Assembly: GCA_964237235.1 (NCBI GenBank)
Contig: CAXSGY010000028.1
Coordinates: 1 to 64,000 of the forward strand
DNA from: GCA-002050365 sp964237235
GTDB taxonomy: Bacteria; Acidobacteriota; Blastocatellia; Pyrinomonadales; Pyrinomonadaceae
Direction: 5' to 3'
Length of the DNA stretch: 64,000 nucleotides
In this document: in pieces, positions 34,617-43,653 of the stretch
How the letters are laid out: each line of letters begins with the position of its first letter
Numbering within the stretch: the first letter of the stretch is position 1
Program-made: the position numbers and the translations under genes
Notes under the pieces: model-generated
The model's input: only the letters and a program-made list of their open reading frames with translations
Databases searched by the model: none
Told to the model about the DNA's origin: nothing

Positions 34617-34750
34617 TTAGAAGCCTTCTCAAAAATACTGATTCGTCTTAAATTCTACATTCGACATTCTGCATCGGCATTTTTACCGGATAAAAATTTA
34701 GAATGAAGAATGCAAAATGTCGAATTCACGATTTTTGAGTGAGCTTCTAG
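34617..34750. mobile_element. MITE-like inverted-repeat element, copy 1
   Basis: Terminal inverted repeats TTAGAAGCCTTCTCAAAAAT and ATTTTTGAGTGAGCTTCTAG bound 134 bases. The inside carries a second dyad (ACATTCGACATTCTGCAT / ATGCAAAATGTCGAATT). No coding capacity. The termini match those of the element at 36890-37024, so the two form a family with different centres. Confidence 0.6.
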
Positions 34751-34841
34751 ATACTTCATTGCTTATTACGATTTGAAAAGACAAAAATTGATCGGGCAAT
34801 ACTTTTAGCTCGTTGCCAAATTTTTGACCGATTCTCGAACC

Positions 34842-34873
34842 AAAAAAGACGGTCGCTTTGACCGCCTTTTTTT
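34842..34873. terminator. Bidirectional terminator downstream of lepB
   Basis: AAAAAAG-a-CGGTC / GACCG-c-CTTTTTTT with a five-base loop lies about 40 bases past the lepB stop. Confidence 0.8.
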
Positions 34874-34910
34874 ATTTAGAGTTTCTCTTAGCCGACAAGT
34901 TCAGGCGAAA

Positions 34911-35612
34911 TTATTCTTCGCTTTCGGCGCGCACGTCTTCGGGTTTTATTTCTTCGGGCAAATTATACGCGCCGTGTTTTAAGAAACCGATGTGCGACGG
35001 ATTCCAGTAACGGAAAAACGCCTTGCCGTAGATGTATTTTTCGGGAACCAAGCCCCAATAGCGCGAATCCGAAGAATTATCGCGGTTGTCGCCCATCACG
35101 AAATAATAATGGTCGTCAACCTTGCGCGGCGAAAACGTCGGCAGCGATTGGTTGTATTCCGCGTCGAGATACGTTTCGGCGAGTTCCTGTCCGTTAATTA
35201 AAATTTTGCCGTGGCTGACTTCGACCGTTTCGCCCGGCAAGCCGATAACGCGCTTGACATAGCTTTTTTCCGGGTCTTTCGGATACCAGAAAACAATCAC
35301 GTCGCCGCGTTCGATGTGTCCCCAGGTGAAGTTTTTAAATTTGTAATACACGAGTTTGTTGACCAGAAGCCGCTCGCCGTCGTGCAGTTCGGGCAGCATC
35401 GAAGTTCCCTCGACGACGACCGGCTGGGTGACGAAAACGCCGAGCAGAACGAACACGGCGACGATTAAAATAACGTCGCGCAGAAGTTTTAAGCTTTCCG
35501 ACCACAAACCGTGTCTGGATTCGGTTTTCAGGCGGTAAACTTCGATGTCGCGGTCGTCCGCCGGCTCGTGAAAGCCGAAGTCGAATTGATTTTTCTTTTG
35601 GAAATCAAACAT
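34911..35612 (-). CDS. lepB: Signal peptidase I
   Basis: Cleaves signal peptides at the outer face of the inner membrane. A single N-terminal membrane anchor (LLRDVILIVAVFVLLGVFV) precedes box B with the catalytic serine (VEGTSMLPELHDGERLLVNKL). The catalytic lysine lies in SYVKRVIGLPGETVEV, and FVMGDNRDNSSDSRYWGLV is the conserved box E. The ATG at 35612 is preferred; a TTG at 35669 would add 19 residues without function. Length is normal, about 233 residues. It stands alone with its own terminator. Confidence 0.9.
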   Translation of the reverse strand: MFDFQKKNQFDFGFHEPADDRDIEVYRLKTESRHGLWSESLKLLRDVILIVAVFVLLGVFVTQPVVVEGTSMLPELHDGERLLVNKLVYYKFKNFTWGHIERGDVIVFWYPKDPEKSYVKRVIGLPGETVEVSHGKILINGQELAETYLDAEYNQSLPTFSPRKVDDHYYFVMGDNRDNSSDSRYWGLVPEKYIYGKAFFRYWNPSHIGFLKHGAYNLPEEIKPEDVRAESEE

Positions 35613-35751
35613 AATTAACGCATTCGATGTGAAATCAAAGGTTTTGAGTTGGAGAAAATTTTCCCGCAATTCATTCTAAAAATAACAGTTTGTCCGGGCG
35701 AATTCAAACCGAAAATTTCCCGAAGGAAACGCTTTTTCTAGGAGAGAACGA

Positions 35752-36873
35752 TTGAACGAAGAAATCCGCAAACTTTTTCCGGCAACTGAAAAATACGTTT
35801 ACTTAAACAGCGCGGCGGTCGCGCCTTTGCCGACGGTCGCGGTCGAGGCGGTAACGCGCCAGCTGCGCGATGTCAGCGAAAACGGCACGGTGAATTTTAC
35901 CGACTGGGTGGCGACGAGAAATCGCGCCCGCGCGCTCGTCGCCCAGATGCTCAAAGTCCACGCCGAACAAATCGCGTTTATGCGCAATACAAGCGACGGT
36001 TTTTCGAGCGTCGCCAATGGTTTACGCTGGAAAAAAGGCGACAATATCGTCTGCTTCGCCAAAGAATTTCCCGCCAATTTTTATGCCTGGCGCAGAATCC
36101 GCGACGAATTCGGAGTCGAGCTAAGGCTTTGCCCCGAACACGAAGGACGCATTGATTTGGACGAATTCATCAATTTGATTGACGCAGATACGCGGCTCGT
36201 CGCCATCAGCGCGGTGCAGTTCGCTTCGGGTTTTCGCGCCGATTTGGAGCGCATCGGCGCGGCGGCGCGCTCGGTTGACGCGCTGTTCGCCGTTGACATT
36301 ATTCAGGCGTTCGGCGCGCTGCCGTTCGATCTGAAAGCGCAAAAAATTGACATCGCGGCGGGCGCGAGCCACAAATGGCTGTGTGCGCCCGAAGGCGGGG
36401 GAATTTTATATTTGAGCGAAAGAGCGCGCGCCCGCGTCGAGCCGACGAGCGTCGGCTGGATCAGCGTCGAAGAGCCTTGGGATTTTGAAGACGTTGAGCA
36501 AAATTTCAAACCGAACGCGCTCGCCTGGGAAAGCGGCACGAGCGGCTCCGCGCTGTTTTACGGTTTGGAGCAAAGTTTGAAACTGCTCGCCGACGCGGGC
36601 GCGGAACGCATCGAAAATTATTTGGAGAATTTGAGCGATTATCTGTGCGAACTGCTCGCGGGCAAAAATTATGAAATCGTCAGCTCGCGCGCCAAAGGCG
36701 AAAAATCGCAAATCGTCTGCATTAAAAATACTAACGGAAAAACATCGAACGAAATCGCCGAAAAATTACAAAAGGAAAACATCATTATTTCACCGCGCGG
36801 CGACCGCCTGCGAATCGCGCCGCATTTTTTCAATAATCAAACCGACATCGAAACGCTTGCGGACGCGCTATAG
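35752..36873 (+). CDS. Class V PLP-dependent aminotransferase-fold enzyme, 373 aa
   Basis: A fold-type I PLP enzyme of the NifS/CsdA-like group. The cofactor lysine is in AAGASHKWLCAPEGGGILY (about residue 208), the PLP-binding aspartate in ALFAVDIIQAFG, and WESGTSGSALFYGLEQSL fits this class. It has no cysteine-rich desulfurase loop, so an aminotransferase, epimerase or lyase is as likely as a desulfurase. The start is TTG, supported by AGGAGAG seven bases upstream. The gene stands alone; a MITE-like element begins 16 bases after the stop. Confidence 0.75.
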   Translation: MNEEIRKLFPATEKYVYLNSAAVAPLPTVAVEAVTRQLRDVSENGTVNFTDWVATRNRARALVAQMLKVHAEQIAFMRNTSDGFSSVANGLRWKKGDNIVCFAKEFPANFYAWRRIRDEFGVELRLCPEHEGRIDLDEFINLIDADTRLVAISAVQFASGFRADLERIGAAARSVDALFAVDIIQAFGALPFDLKAQKIDIAAGASHKWLCAPEGGGILYLSERARARVEPTSVGWISVEEPWDFEDVEQNFKPNALAWESGTSGSALFYGLEQSLKLLADAGAERIENYLENLSDYLCELLAGKNYEIVSSRAKGEKSQIVCIKNTNGKTSNEIAEKLQKENIIISPRGDRLRIAPHFFNNQTDIETLADAL

Positions 36874-36889
36874 ACGCGCCTCTTTTGCC

Positions 36890-37024
36890 AGAAGCCATCT
36901 CAAAAATAAAAATCTACGGTTCAGAGGCGCGCCTACTGCCCGCCGTTCGCAACAAATTTCGAGCGAGGGCAGGCAATAGGCGCGCCTCTGAACCATCAAA
37001 AAATATTTTTGAGATGGCTTCTAA
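36890..37024. mobile_element. MITE-like inverted-repeat element, copy 2
   Basis: The outer inverted repeat AGAAGCCATCTCAAAAAT / ATTTTTGAGATGGCTTCT is exact over 18 bases, and an inner arm GGTTCAGAGGCGCGCCTA / TAGGCGCGCCTCTGAACC is also exact. The loop is about 35 bases. The right end runs into the TAG stop codon of the debranching enzyme gene, so the element abuts or supplies that gene's last codon. Confidence 0.7.
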
Positions 37025-38964
37025 TAACTGACTCGCAGAAGTTCGGCGACGCTCCACGCCTGCGCCGGACAGCCGCGCGGTTTATGCGGCGCGTCGGCAT
37101 CAAAAATTTCGGCGATTTGTCCGACTCCCGAATCATTCAAGTGATTTTTTAAGCCCGCTAAAATTTCCCTGACGCGCGTTTCGGTCGCTTCGTTTGCGCC
37201 GTTTGTTTTGCGAAGTGCGTCAACGAATCCGCCGATCAGCCACGCCCAAATCGTTCCCTGATGATACGCCGAATCGCGCTTGAAAGGCGTTCCCATATAA
37301 ACCGGACAATAACGCGAATCGCGCGGCGAGAGCGAGCGCAGACCGACGGGCGCGAGCAATTCCGCCGCGACTCGCTCGACAACGTGCCGCGCTTTTTCCG
37401 CGTCGGTTAAAATCGGATTCGGCAGGCTGACCGCAAAAATCTGATTCGGTCGCACCGCCGCGTCCCGTTCGTCGCCGTTGATGACATCGAGCAAACAATT
37501 TTCCGCTTCGTTCCAGAATTTTTCGTTAAAGCCGCGCTTGGCTTTTTCGGCGATTTCGAGATATTTTTGCTGATCCTTCGCGTCGCCGAACCGCCCGGAA
37601 AAATTCGCCATAATGCACAGGGCGTTATACCAGAGAGCCTGAATTTCGACGGCTTTGCCCGTGCGCGGTGTAACGACCAAATCGCCGATCTTCGCGTCCA
37701 TCCAGGTTAATTGCACGTCCGCTTCGCCTGCGTAGAGCAAGCCGTCCTCTTCGTCAACCTTGATTTGAAAGCGCGTTCCCAAAAGATGCCAGAGAACGAT
37801 GTTGATCAATTTTTGATAAAGATTCTTGCGGACAAATTCGTAATCGCCGGTTTTTTCCGTGTAAGCGCGAATCGCTTCAAAATACCAGAGCGTCGCGTCA
37901 ACGTTGTTATATTCCGGCTCGTCGCCCGCGTCCGGGAAGCGATTCGGCAGCATTCCTTCGGAAACGTATTTGGAAAATTCGAGCAGGATGCTGCGGGCAA
38001 CGTCGCTACGGTTTGTCACCAGAGTGAGACCGTTGAGGGCGATCATCGTGTCGCGTCCCCAATCGGAAAACCAGGGATAACCGGCGATAATCGTTTTGCC
38101 GTCGCCGCGCGAAACGATAAATTGGTCGGCGGCTAAAACGAGCCGTCGGCGAAAATCGTCTGCCGCACCCGCCGTTTCAATCAATTTTTCGCGCCGCTTT
38201 CGTTCCGCTTTTTCAAATTTCGGCGCGTCTTTGAAATTTTGTTTTTCAAGCGAAGCGATCACCGTCGCCGCCTCTTTCAAATCGAATTTCAAAGCAAACG
38301 GCTGAAACAAATCTTCCCGAAAATCAAAGCCGCGCTCTCTTTCAATCGCGTATTCAAAATTACGATACCATTGCCCCGTTTTTTCGACGCTCACGGCGTT
38401 ATGCGCGAAAAAAAGCGCGGGCATTTCATTAAACGGATGAACTTTGACGCAACTTTCCGACGTTTCAAACGCCGGATTAAAGTCGGGCGTTTCGTGCTGC
38501 AAATGATGATAATCGCAAAACGCCAGAAGTGGTTTTAGTTCAAGCTCGATTTTGAACTTTGAACTTTGAACTTTGAACTCGACCACAGTCGCGTTCGAGC
38601 CGTGAATCATAAAAATTTTCTTCTCGACGATTACGCCTTCGACATCGAACGTCCAGACGGGAAACGGATCGAGCCGGAAATTGACGAGATATTTAAAGCC
38701 GTCCGGGTAAACCGCCTTCGGATATTGATTGGCGGACAGCGCGAACGATTTGCCGTCAATAATCAACGTCTCTTCAAATTTGGAAAGCATCGTCACGCGT
38801 CCGAGCGGCGGGCGCGTCGCGGCGGTTAAAAGCGCGTGATAACGGCGCGTGTTCGCGCCCGCGACGGTTGACGAAGCGAAACCGCCGATGCCGTTCGTCT
38901 CCAGCCATTCGCGCGCGGACGCGATTTCAAAATCGGAGCAGATGTTTTTATCGAAACTTATCAT
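37021..38964 (-). CDS. Glycogen debranching enzyme (amylo-alpha-1,6-glucosidase type), 647 aa
   Basis: Hydrolyses alpha-1,6 branches in glycogen. An N-terminal beta domain (NTRRYHALLTAATRPPLGRV, near residue 38) precedes an (alpha/alpha)6 barrel with the signature GYPWFSDWGRDTMIALNGLTL near residue 297 and HQGTIWAWLIGGFVDAL near the end, all characteristic of the bacterial GDE family. It is cytosolic, with no signal peptide. An odd feature is FKVQSSKFKIE near residue 130, encoded by a 7-bp tandem repeat (TTTGAAC units at 38559-38580). The stop codon lies in the MITE-like element. Confidence 0.9.
   Translation of the reverse strand: MISFDKNICSDFEIASAREWLETNGIGGFASSTVAGANTRRYHALLTAATRPPLGRVTMLSKFEETLIIDGKSFALSANQYPKAVYPDGFKYLVNFRLDPFPVWTFDVEGVIVEKKIFMIHGSNATVVEFKVQSSKFKIELELKPLLAFCDYHHLQHETPDFNPAFETSESCVKVHPFNEMPALFFAHNAVSVEKTGQWYRNFEYAIERERGFDFREDLFQPFALKFDLKEAATVIASLEKQNFKDAPKFEKAERKRREKLIETAGAADDFRRRLVLAADQFIVSRGDGKTIIAGYPWFSDWGRDTMIALNGLTLVTNRSDVARSILLEFSKYVSEGMLPNRFPDAGDEPEYNNVDATLWYFEAIRAYTEKTGDYEFVRKNLYQKLINIVLWHLLGTRFQIKVDEEDGLLYAGEADVQLTWMDAKIGDLVVTPRTGKAVEIQALWYNALCIMANFSGRFGDAKDQQKYLEIAEKAKRGFNEKFWNEAENCLLDVINGDERDAAVRPNQIFAVSLPNPILTDAEKARHVVERVAAELLAPVGLRSLSPRDSRYCPVYMGTPFKRDSAYHQGTIWAWLIGGFVDALRKTNGANEATETRVREILAGLKNHLNDSGVGQIAEIFDADAPHKPRGCPAQAWSVAELLRVSY
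38559..38580. repeat. In-frame TTTGAAC heptamer repeat inside the debranching enzyme gene
   Basis: Three exact tandem TTTGAAC units encode VQSSKFK in the enzyme. Three units give 21 bases, so the reading frame is kept. The unit is related to the CAAGGTT/GAACCTT repeats at 27.6 kb, so an intergenic repeat type has entered a coding region. Confidence 0.75.
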
Positions 38965-39121
38965 TTTACCTTTCGAGAATTTATTTTAACCGGGAATCGA
39001 GACCGCTCGTAAAGCGCAATAATTGATTATAAATGATTAAACCTAAGTTTCTTCAAATTTTCGCTGAATCTGTTATCATCGGTGTTACGAATTAAAGCCT
39101 TATAACACGACTGAAATTTTT

Positions 39122-40225
39122 ATGCATATTCCCGACGGTTATTTGAGTCCTGTCACGTGCGCCGTTTTATACGCCGCCGCCGCGCCGTTTTGGGCAATCG
39201 CCCTGAAGCGCGTCAAGCGAATGATGAATACGCGAATGATTCCGCTGCTTTCGGTGTTCGCGGCGTTTTCGTTCGTGATAATGATGTTCAATATCCCGCT
39301 GCCCGGCGGCACGACCGGACACGCGGTCGGTGTCGGCATCGCGGCGATTGTTCTCGGTCCGTGGGGCGCGATGTTGGCGATTTCCATCGCGCTGCTGATT
39401 CAAGCACTTTTTTTCGGCGACGGCGGAATCACGGCGTTCGGCGCGAACTGCTTTAATATGGCGATTATCGGTTCCTGCGTCGCCACGGCGGTTTATCGAA
39501 TCGTCGGCGGTCGCGCCGCCATTCAATCGCCGCGCCGCATTTTTGCGGCTGGCTTGGCGGGTTACGCGGCAATCAACGCGGCGGCTTTCGCGGCAAGCAT
39601 CGAATTCGGCATTCAGCCGATGCTTTTCACCGACGCGAGCGGCGCGCCGCTTTACGCGCCGTATCCGCTGCACATTGCGGTTCCGGCGATGATGATCGGA
39701 CATCTGACGTTCGCCGGATTAGCCGAATTGATCACGGCGGGCGGCGTGGTCGCGTATCTGCAAAAATCCGATCCGTCGCTTTTGAAATTGACTGCGCCCG
39801 ACGCGCCAAATGATGAATTCGCGGCGGAAAAATCCGGCTGGCGCGGCACCACGCCGCTCTGGATCGGGCTTGCCGCCTTGATGATTTTAACGCCGCTCGG
39901 ACTGCTCGCCGCCGGAACCGCGTGGGGCGAATGGTCGGCGGAAGATTTTGCAAATCCCGAAACGCGCGTCGAAATCGCTGCCGCGTCGCACGACCAAACG
40001 CCGCCCGCCGCCGCGCCCGTCGGTTTGGAAAAGCTCTCCGCCGTCTGGACCGCACCGATGCCTGATTACGCGCCTTCGTTTATGCAGAGCCGCGCATTCG
40101 GCTATATTCTTTCGGCGATGTTCGGCACGGGCATTATTATTTTGCTGTTTTTATTTTTCGGCTGGATTGCGAAAATGTTCAGCCGCGCGCCTGATACTCC
40201 CGCCGCCCAACCGCGCGTTGATTGA
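39122..40225 (+). CDS. cbiM: CbiM/NikM-type ECF transporter S component with CbiN-like tail, 367 aa
   Basis: Substrate-binding membrane subunit of an ECF importer for Co2+ or Ni2+. The N terminus MHIPDGYLSP carries the His2 ligand and PLPGGTTGHAVGVG the other known histidine. About seven membrane helices span residues 10-215. After a linker, residues 235-350 hold two more helices with PDYAPSFMQSRAFGYILS between them, matching CbiN/NikN-type subunits, so M and N are fused. CbiQ follows 13 bases later. Metal choice cannot be told from sequence, and no cobalamin riboswitch is evident in the 157-base leader. Confidence 0.85.
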   Translation: MHIPDGYLSPVTCAVLYAAAAPFWAIALKRVKRMMNTRMIPLLSVFAAFSFVIMMFNIPLPGGTTGHAVGVGIAAIVLGPWGAMLAISIALLIQALFFGDGGITAFGANCFNMAIIGSCVATAVYRIVGGRAAIQSPRRIFAAGLAGYAAINAAAFAASIEFGIQPMLFTDASGAPLYAPYPLHIAVPAMMIGHLTFAGLAELITAGGVVAYLQKSDPSLLKLTAPDAPNDEFAAEKSGWRGTTPLWIGLAALMILTPLGLLAAGTAWGEWSAEDFANPETRVEIAAASHDQTPPAAAPVGLEKLSAVWTAPMPDYAPSFMQSRAFGYILSAMFGTGIIILLFLFFGWIAKMFSRAPDTPAAQPRVD

Positions 40226-40238
40226 GAATAAAGAAAGC

Positions 40239-41132
40239 GTGAAGCCGAATCTTTTAAAACCAGTTTCAAAAAAACGCCGCGCGAATTTTGTCGAGCGAAC
40301 CTTAGCGACGCTCGTCCGTAAAGCCGACCGCGCTCTGTTCGCCGAAGATTTAGCCGTTGCCGACGGTTTTCTGCAAAAGCTCGATCCGCGCGTGAAAATC
40401 GTCGGTTTGTTTGCGCTGATTTTAAGCGTCGTCGCGGCGCGAAATTTTTTCACGATTTTTTTCGTTTTCGCGCTGGCGATTTCGCTCGCCGCCGCGTCGA
40501 AAATTCCACCGTCCGCCCTTTTGAAACGCGCCTGGCTTCCCGCCTTTTTTTTTACCGGCGCGATTGCGCTGCCGGTGATTTTTATCACGCCCGGAACAAT
40601 CGTTTGGCGGTTGCCGTTTGTGAATTGGGCGATTACCGAACAGGGAATTTACGCCGCGCTTTATTTGATTTTGCGCGTCGAAACGACCGTCACGCTTTCG
40701 CTTCTGCTGATTCTTTCGACGCTCTGGACGCGCGTCCTGAAAGCTCTGCGCGTGCTGCGCGTGCCGACGGTTTTCGTCGTTATTTTGGGAATGACTTACC
40801 GCTATATTTTTGTAATGTTAGAGACGGCGCGGAATATGTTTGAAGCGCGTCAATCGAGGCTCGTCGGCGCGTTCGACTCCAAAACAAACCGCCGCGTCGC
40901 CGCCGCGAGCATCGGCGTTTTACTGTCGAAAAGTTTTTATCTGAATCAGGAAGTTTATCTGGCAATGCAGTCGCGCGGCTTTCGCGGCGAGATTTACACG
41001 CTCGACGATTTTGCGATGAAGCAGCGCGATTGGTTTTGGCTTTTAGTATTTTTATCAATTGCCGCGCTCGCCTTTTGGTTCGGTCGGCAGGATTCATTAC
41101 AATCGTTTTTCGAGATTTTAGGATTTGCGTAA
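40239..41132 (+). CDS. cbiQ: CbiQ-type ECF transporter T component, 297 aa
   Basis: Energy-coupling membrane subunit. LQKLDPRVKIVGLFALIL is the conserved start of CbiQ proteins, several membrane helices follow, and the coupling motifs ETARNMFEARQSRLVG and AMQSRGFRG (A-R-G type) near residues 200-255 contact the ATPase. A longer frame opens at 39948 inside cbiM; the GTG at 40239 is chosen because it follows the cbiM stop and starts a sensible protein. Part of cbiMQO. Confidence 0.85.
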   Translation: MKPNLLKPVSKKRRANFVERTLATLVRKADRALFAEDLAVADGFLQKLDPRVKIVGLFALILSVVAARNFFTIFFVFALAISLAAASKIPPSALLKRAWLPAFFFTGAIALPVIFITPGTIVWRLPFVNWAITEQGIYAALYLILRVETTVTLSLLLILSTLWTRVLKALRVLRVPTVFVVILGMTYRYIFVMLETARNMFEARQSRLVGAFDSKTNRRVAAASIGVLLSKSFYLNQEVYLAMQSRGFRGEIYTLDDFAMKQRDWFWLLVFLSIAALAFWFGRQDSLQSFFEILGFA

Positions 41133-41149
41133 GTGACATTGATTTCGCG

Positions 41150-41238
41150 CAAACTATTCACCGTTCCGTATTCGCTGTTCACCGTAAAAAAGTGAAACCT
41201 GTTTTGATAGTGAATAGCTAATAGTTAACAGTGAACAG
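41150..41238. repeat. Heptamer-repeat hairpin between cbiQ and cbiO
   Basis: One arm is CTATTCA-CCGTTCC-GTATTCG-CTGTTCA and the other TAGTGAA-TAGCTAA-TAGTTAA-CAGTGAA, each with a 7-bp period and roughly complementary. It separates cbiQ from cbiO and could modulate the ratio of subunits made. Confidence 0.65.
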
Positions 41239-41284
41239 TTTTTTTACTTGCAAAGCCGATATTTTTACACAAGGACAAATTTCC

Positions 41285-42097
41285 GTGACAGACGTTTTCG
41301 ACGTTCAAAACATAACCTTTCGCTACGACGATTTAACGGCGGTCAAAGATTTGTCTTTAAAGATTGCCGCCAACCGCCGCATTGCGATTTTGGGCGCGAA
41401 CGGTTCGGGCAAATCCACGTTTTTGCGCCTGCTCGACGGGCTTTATTTCGCGGACGCGGGCGCGATCAATTTTCGCGGCGCGGCGTTGACCGAAACGGCT
41501 TTGCAGGATGAAGAATTCGCCTTCGATTTCCGTCGCCGCGTCGCGCTCGTTTTTCAAAATCCCGACGTGCAGCTATTCAATCCGACGGTTTTCGACGAAG
41601 TTGCCTTCGCGCCGCTACAGCTTCGCTGGTCGAAATCGGAAATCAGGGAAAAAATTTCGGAAATTTTAAATTTAATGGAAATCGCGCATTTGAAAGATCG
41701 TCCGCCGCATCGTCTTTCGGGCGGCGAAAAAAAGCGCGTCGCGCTCGCTTCGGTGTTGATTCTCGAACCGGAAGTTCTGCTTATGGACGAACCGACCGCC
41801 GCGCTCGATCCGAGAAGCCGCGGGCAGATTATTGATTTTTTAAGCGGCTGGTCCGACTCGGAAAAAACCGTCGTCACGGCGACGCACGATTTGGACGTGA
41901 TTGAAGAAATCGCCGATTATTGTTTTGTTTTTCAGAACGGCGCGCTCGCCGGCGAAGGCGCGCCGAAAGAGATTTTAGCCGACGTTGATTTGCTCGAACG
42001 AACCAATTTGATTCATTCGCACCGTCACCGACACGCCGACGGGACCGTTCATTCGCACGCGCATCGGCATCTGTTTCACGACCACAAACACGATTAA
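41285..42097 (+). CDS. cbiO: CbiO-type ECF transporter ATPase with His-rich tail, 270 aa
   Basis: ATP-binding subunit. Walker A ILGANGSGKSTF, Q-loop VFQNPDVQLF, signature HRLSGGEKKRVALAS, Walker B VLLMDEPTAAL and switch histidine TATHDL are all present. The C-terminal 27 residues are histidine-rich (HSHRHRHADGTVHSHAHRH), probably binding the transported metal. A GTG at 41285 with AAGGAC before it is chosen over a GTG at 41231 that lies in the repeat hairpin. The gene converges with the NicO exporter gene. Confidence 0.9.
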   Translation: MTDVFDVQNITFRYDDLTAVKDLSLKIAANRRIAILGANGSGKSTFLRLLDGLYFADAGAINFRGAALTETALQDEEFAFDFRRRVALVFQNPDVQLFNPTVFDEVAFAPLQLRWSKSEIREKISEILNLMEIAHLKDRPPHRLSGGEKKRVALASVLILEPEVLLMDEPTAALDPRSRGQIIDFLSGWSDSEKTVVTATHDLDVIEEIADYCFVFQNGALAGEGAPKEILADVDLLERTNLIHSHRHRHADGTVHSHAHRHLFHDHKHD

Positions 42098-42107
42098 AAA
42101 TTTACGT

Positions 42108-43565
42108 TTAAGCGAACGATTGATAACAAATAATCGCGCCGACACAAGTGATGACGAACGCGCTGAGAACGGGCAAAATTTTGATTATTTTATTTTCGCT
42201 CAACGTCGGATTATCGAAAATTCTTCCGGCGTAGAGAAACGCCAGACCGATTGCCGTCAAGGTCGAAGCGAGACCGAAGCTGAAGACGAGCGTCAAAACG
42301 ATGCCGTAACCGATGCGGTCAAAAGAAATCGCCGACAGCATTAAAACCAGAGCCGACGGACACGGCAGCAAGCCGCCGGAAATGCCGAGCGCGAGCAGAT
42401 TTTTCCACGTCACTTTTTTCGGCGGCAAATGCGAATGACTCGTTCCGCCGTGCGTGTGCGTAAAATTTTCGTCTAAATTTTCCAGATCGTGCGTCGGATC
42501 GTCGAGATGCGTTTCCGCCTTTTTGTAACCGAGAATCGCCAGCAGCCGATTTTTGAAAAGCGTCGCGCCGATGAAAAATACGAGCAAGCCGGACGTGAAA
42601 TTGAGAATCGGCATCAGGCGTTCGGGTAAAATATACTGCGAAGCGAAAAGCGTTAAAAGTCCGAGCGCAAAAACGCCGAGCGTGTGCGTAATCGTCACGG
42701 TCAGACCCAGGAAAATCGCGTGTTTCGGCGTTCCCTTCGTGCCAACCAGATACGCGCCGACGACCGCTTTTCCGTGTCCGGGCGAGAGCGCGTGTGCCGC
42801 GCCGAGACCGAACGCGGCGAGTAAACCCAAAAGAATAATCGTCGGCGTAATTTCTGGAACGGCGATCAATTCGGCGAATTTATCTTTTTCAACCGGCGGA
42901 GATTTATGCCCGTCGCGGTTCTGCAAAATTCGCGCGTTCGGCGCAAGCTCGTTTGCGGTAAACAAAAATTCCGCCGCGTTTTCGGTCAGCGGCGCGTTCA
43001 AACTTTCCTGCGGGTAATTTTTCAATTCCTCGCTCGCGCCGCTGCCGTAAGCCGTGCTGTCGAAAACATTGATTCCCGCAACGCGCCCGACGACGATTTC
43101 GTTCCAGCCGACGCGCCCTTCGTAATTTTTATTTTCAAATTTAACGAGATGCGTTGCCGCGTCGGACGCGGGCAAATCGCCGATCAAATCCCATTCGATT
43201 CTGAGCGTCGGCAAATTGCCTGCGCCGGGCGGCTGGCTGATATTTTTTTTGAGTGTTCGCAGCGTCACTGGCGCATCGTCAACGGTTAAAATCAAATTCG
43301 CCACATAGACGGGCGTGACTTTATCGGCGTAATCTTCGAGTTCCTTTTCGGAGACGGAGTTATTTTTGTCCGCGTCAATTTCCTGCGTCGCCTGAAACGT
43401 CGGAATCTCCGCCATATCGAGAACGGCGCGGATTTTTATCTGCGATTTTTCGACTTCGATACGCGAATATTTGTTGAGACTGAAATTGCCGAGCGGATGC
43501 GCGAAAACGGAGGCGGAAAACGCGACGATTAAAAACGCGGTCAATAGGTAAATTTTGTTTCGCAT
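42108..43565 (-). CDS. NicO/RcnA-type nickel-cobalt transporter with N-terminal exported domain, 485 aa
   Basis: A signal peptide (MRNKIYLLTAFLIVAFSASVFAHPLGNFS) leads into an exported domain of about 200 residues that holds an EF-hand-like loop (DADKNNSVSEKEL). Residues 240-485 form a NicO-type membrane domain: GAAHALSPGHGKAVVGAYLVG is the hallmark, and a HTHGGTSHSH loop near 390 binds metal. Such proteins export Ni2+/Co2+. It sits convergent to the CbiMQO importer and next to the TPR/DUF4331 cluster. Transport direction is inferred from family. Confidence 0.8.
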   Translation of the reverse strand: MRNKIYLLTAFLIVAFSASVFAHPLGNFSLNKYSRIEVEKSQIKIRAVLDMAEIPTFQATQEIDADKNNSVSEKELEDYADKVTPVYVANLILTVDDAPVTLRTLKKNISQPPGAGNLPTLRIEWDLIGDLPASDAATHLVKFENKNYEGRVGWNEIVVGRVAGINVFDSTAYGSGASEELKNYPQESLNAPLTENAAEFLFTANELAPNARILQNRDGHKSPPVEKDKFAELIAVPEITPTIILLGLLAAFGLGAAHALSPGHGKAVVGAYLVGTKGTPKHAIFLGLTVTITHTLGVFALGLLTLFASQYILPERLMPILNFTSGLLVFFIGATLFKNRLLAILGYKKAETHLDDPTHDLENLDENFTHTHGGTSHSHLPPKKVTWKNLLALGISGGLLPCPSALVLMLSAISFDRIGYGIVLTLVFSFGLASTLTAIGLAFLYAGRIFDNPTLSENKIIKILPVLSAFVITCVGAIICYQSFA

Positions 43566-43653
43566 TATTTCTGAATTTTATAAAACCGTTCAGCAATTTT
43601 ATTACAATCGAAACGAAATTATAACTCTCTACCGAATACTTTGTAACGTGCGA

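Noticed and set aside
38965..39121. Cobalamin or Ni/Co riboswitch before cbiM
   Set aside because: The leader is short and AT-rich and lacks the conserved riboswitch cores I know.
39948..40238. Upstream extension of cbiQ
   Set aside because: It lies inside cbiM in another frame and has shadow-like arginine and proline-rich composition; the GTG at 40239 fits better.
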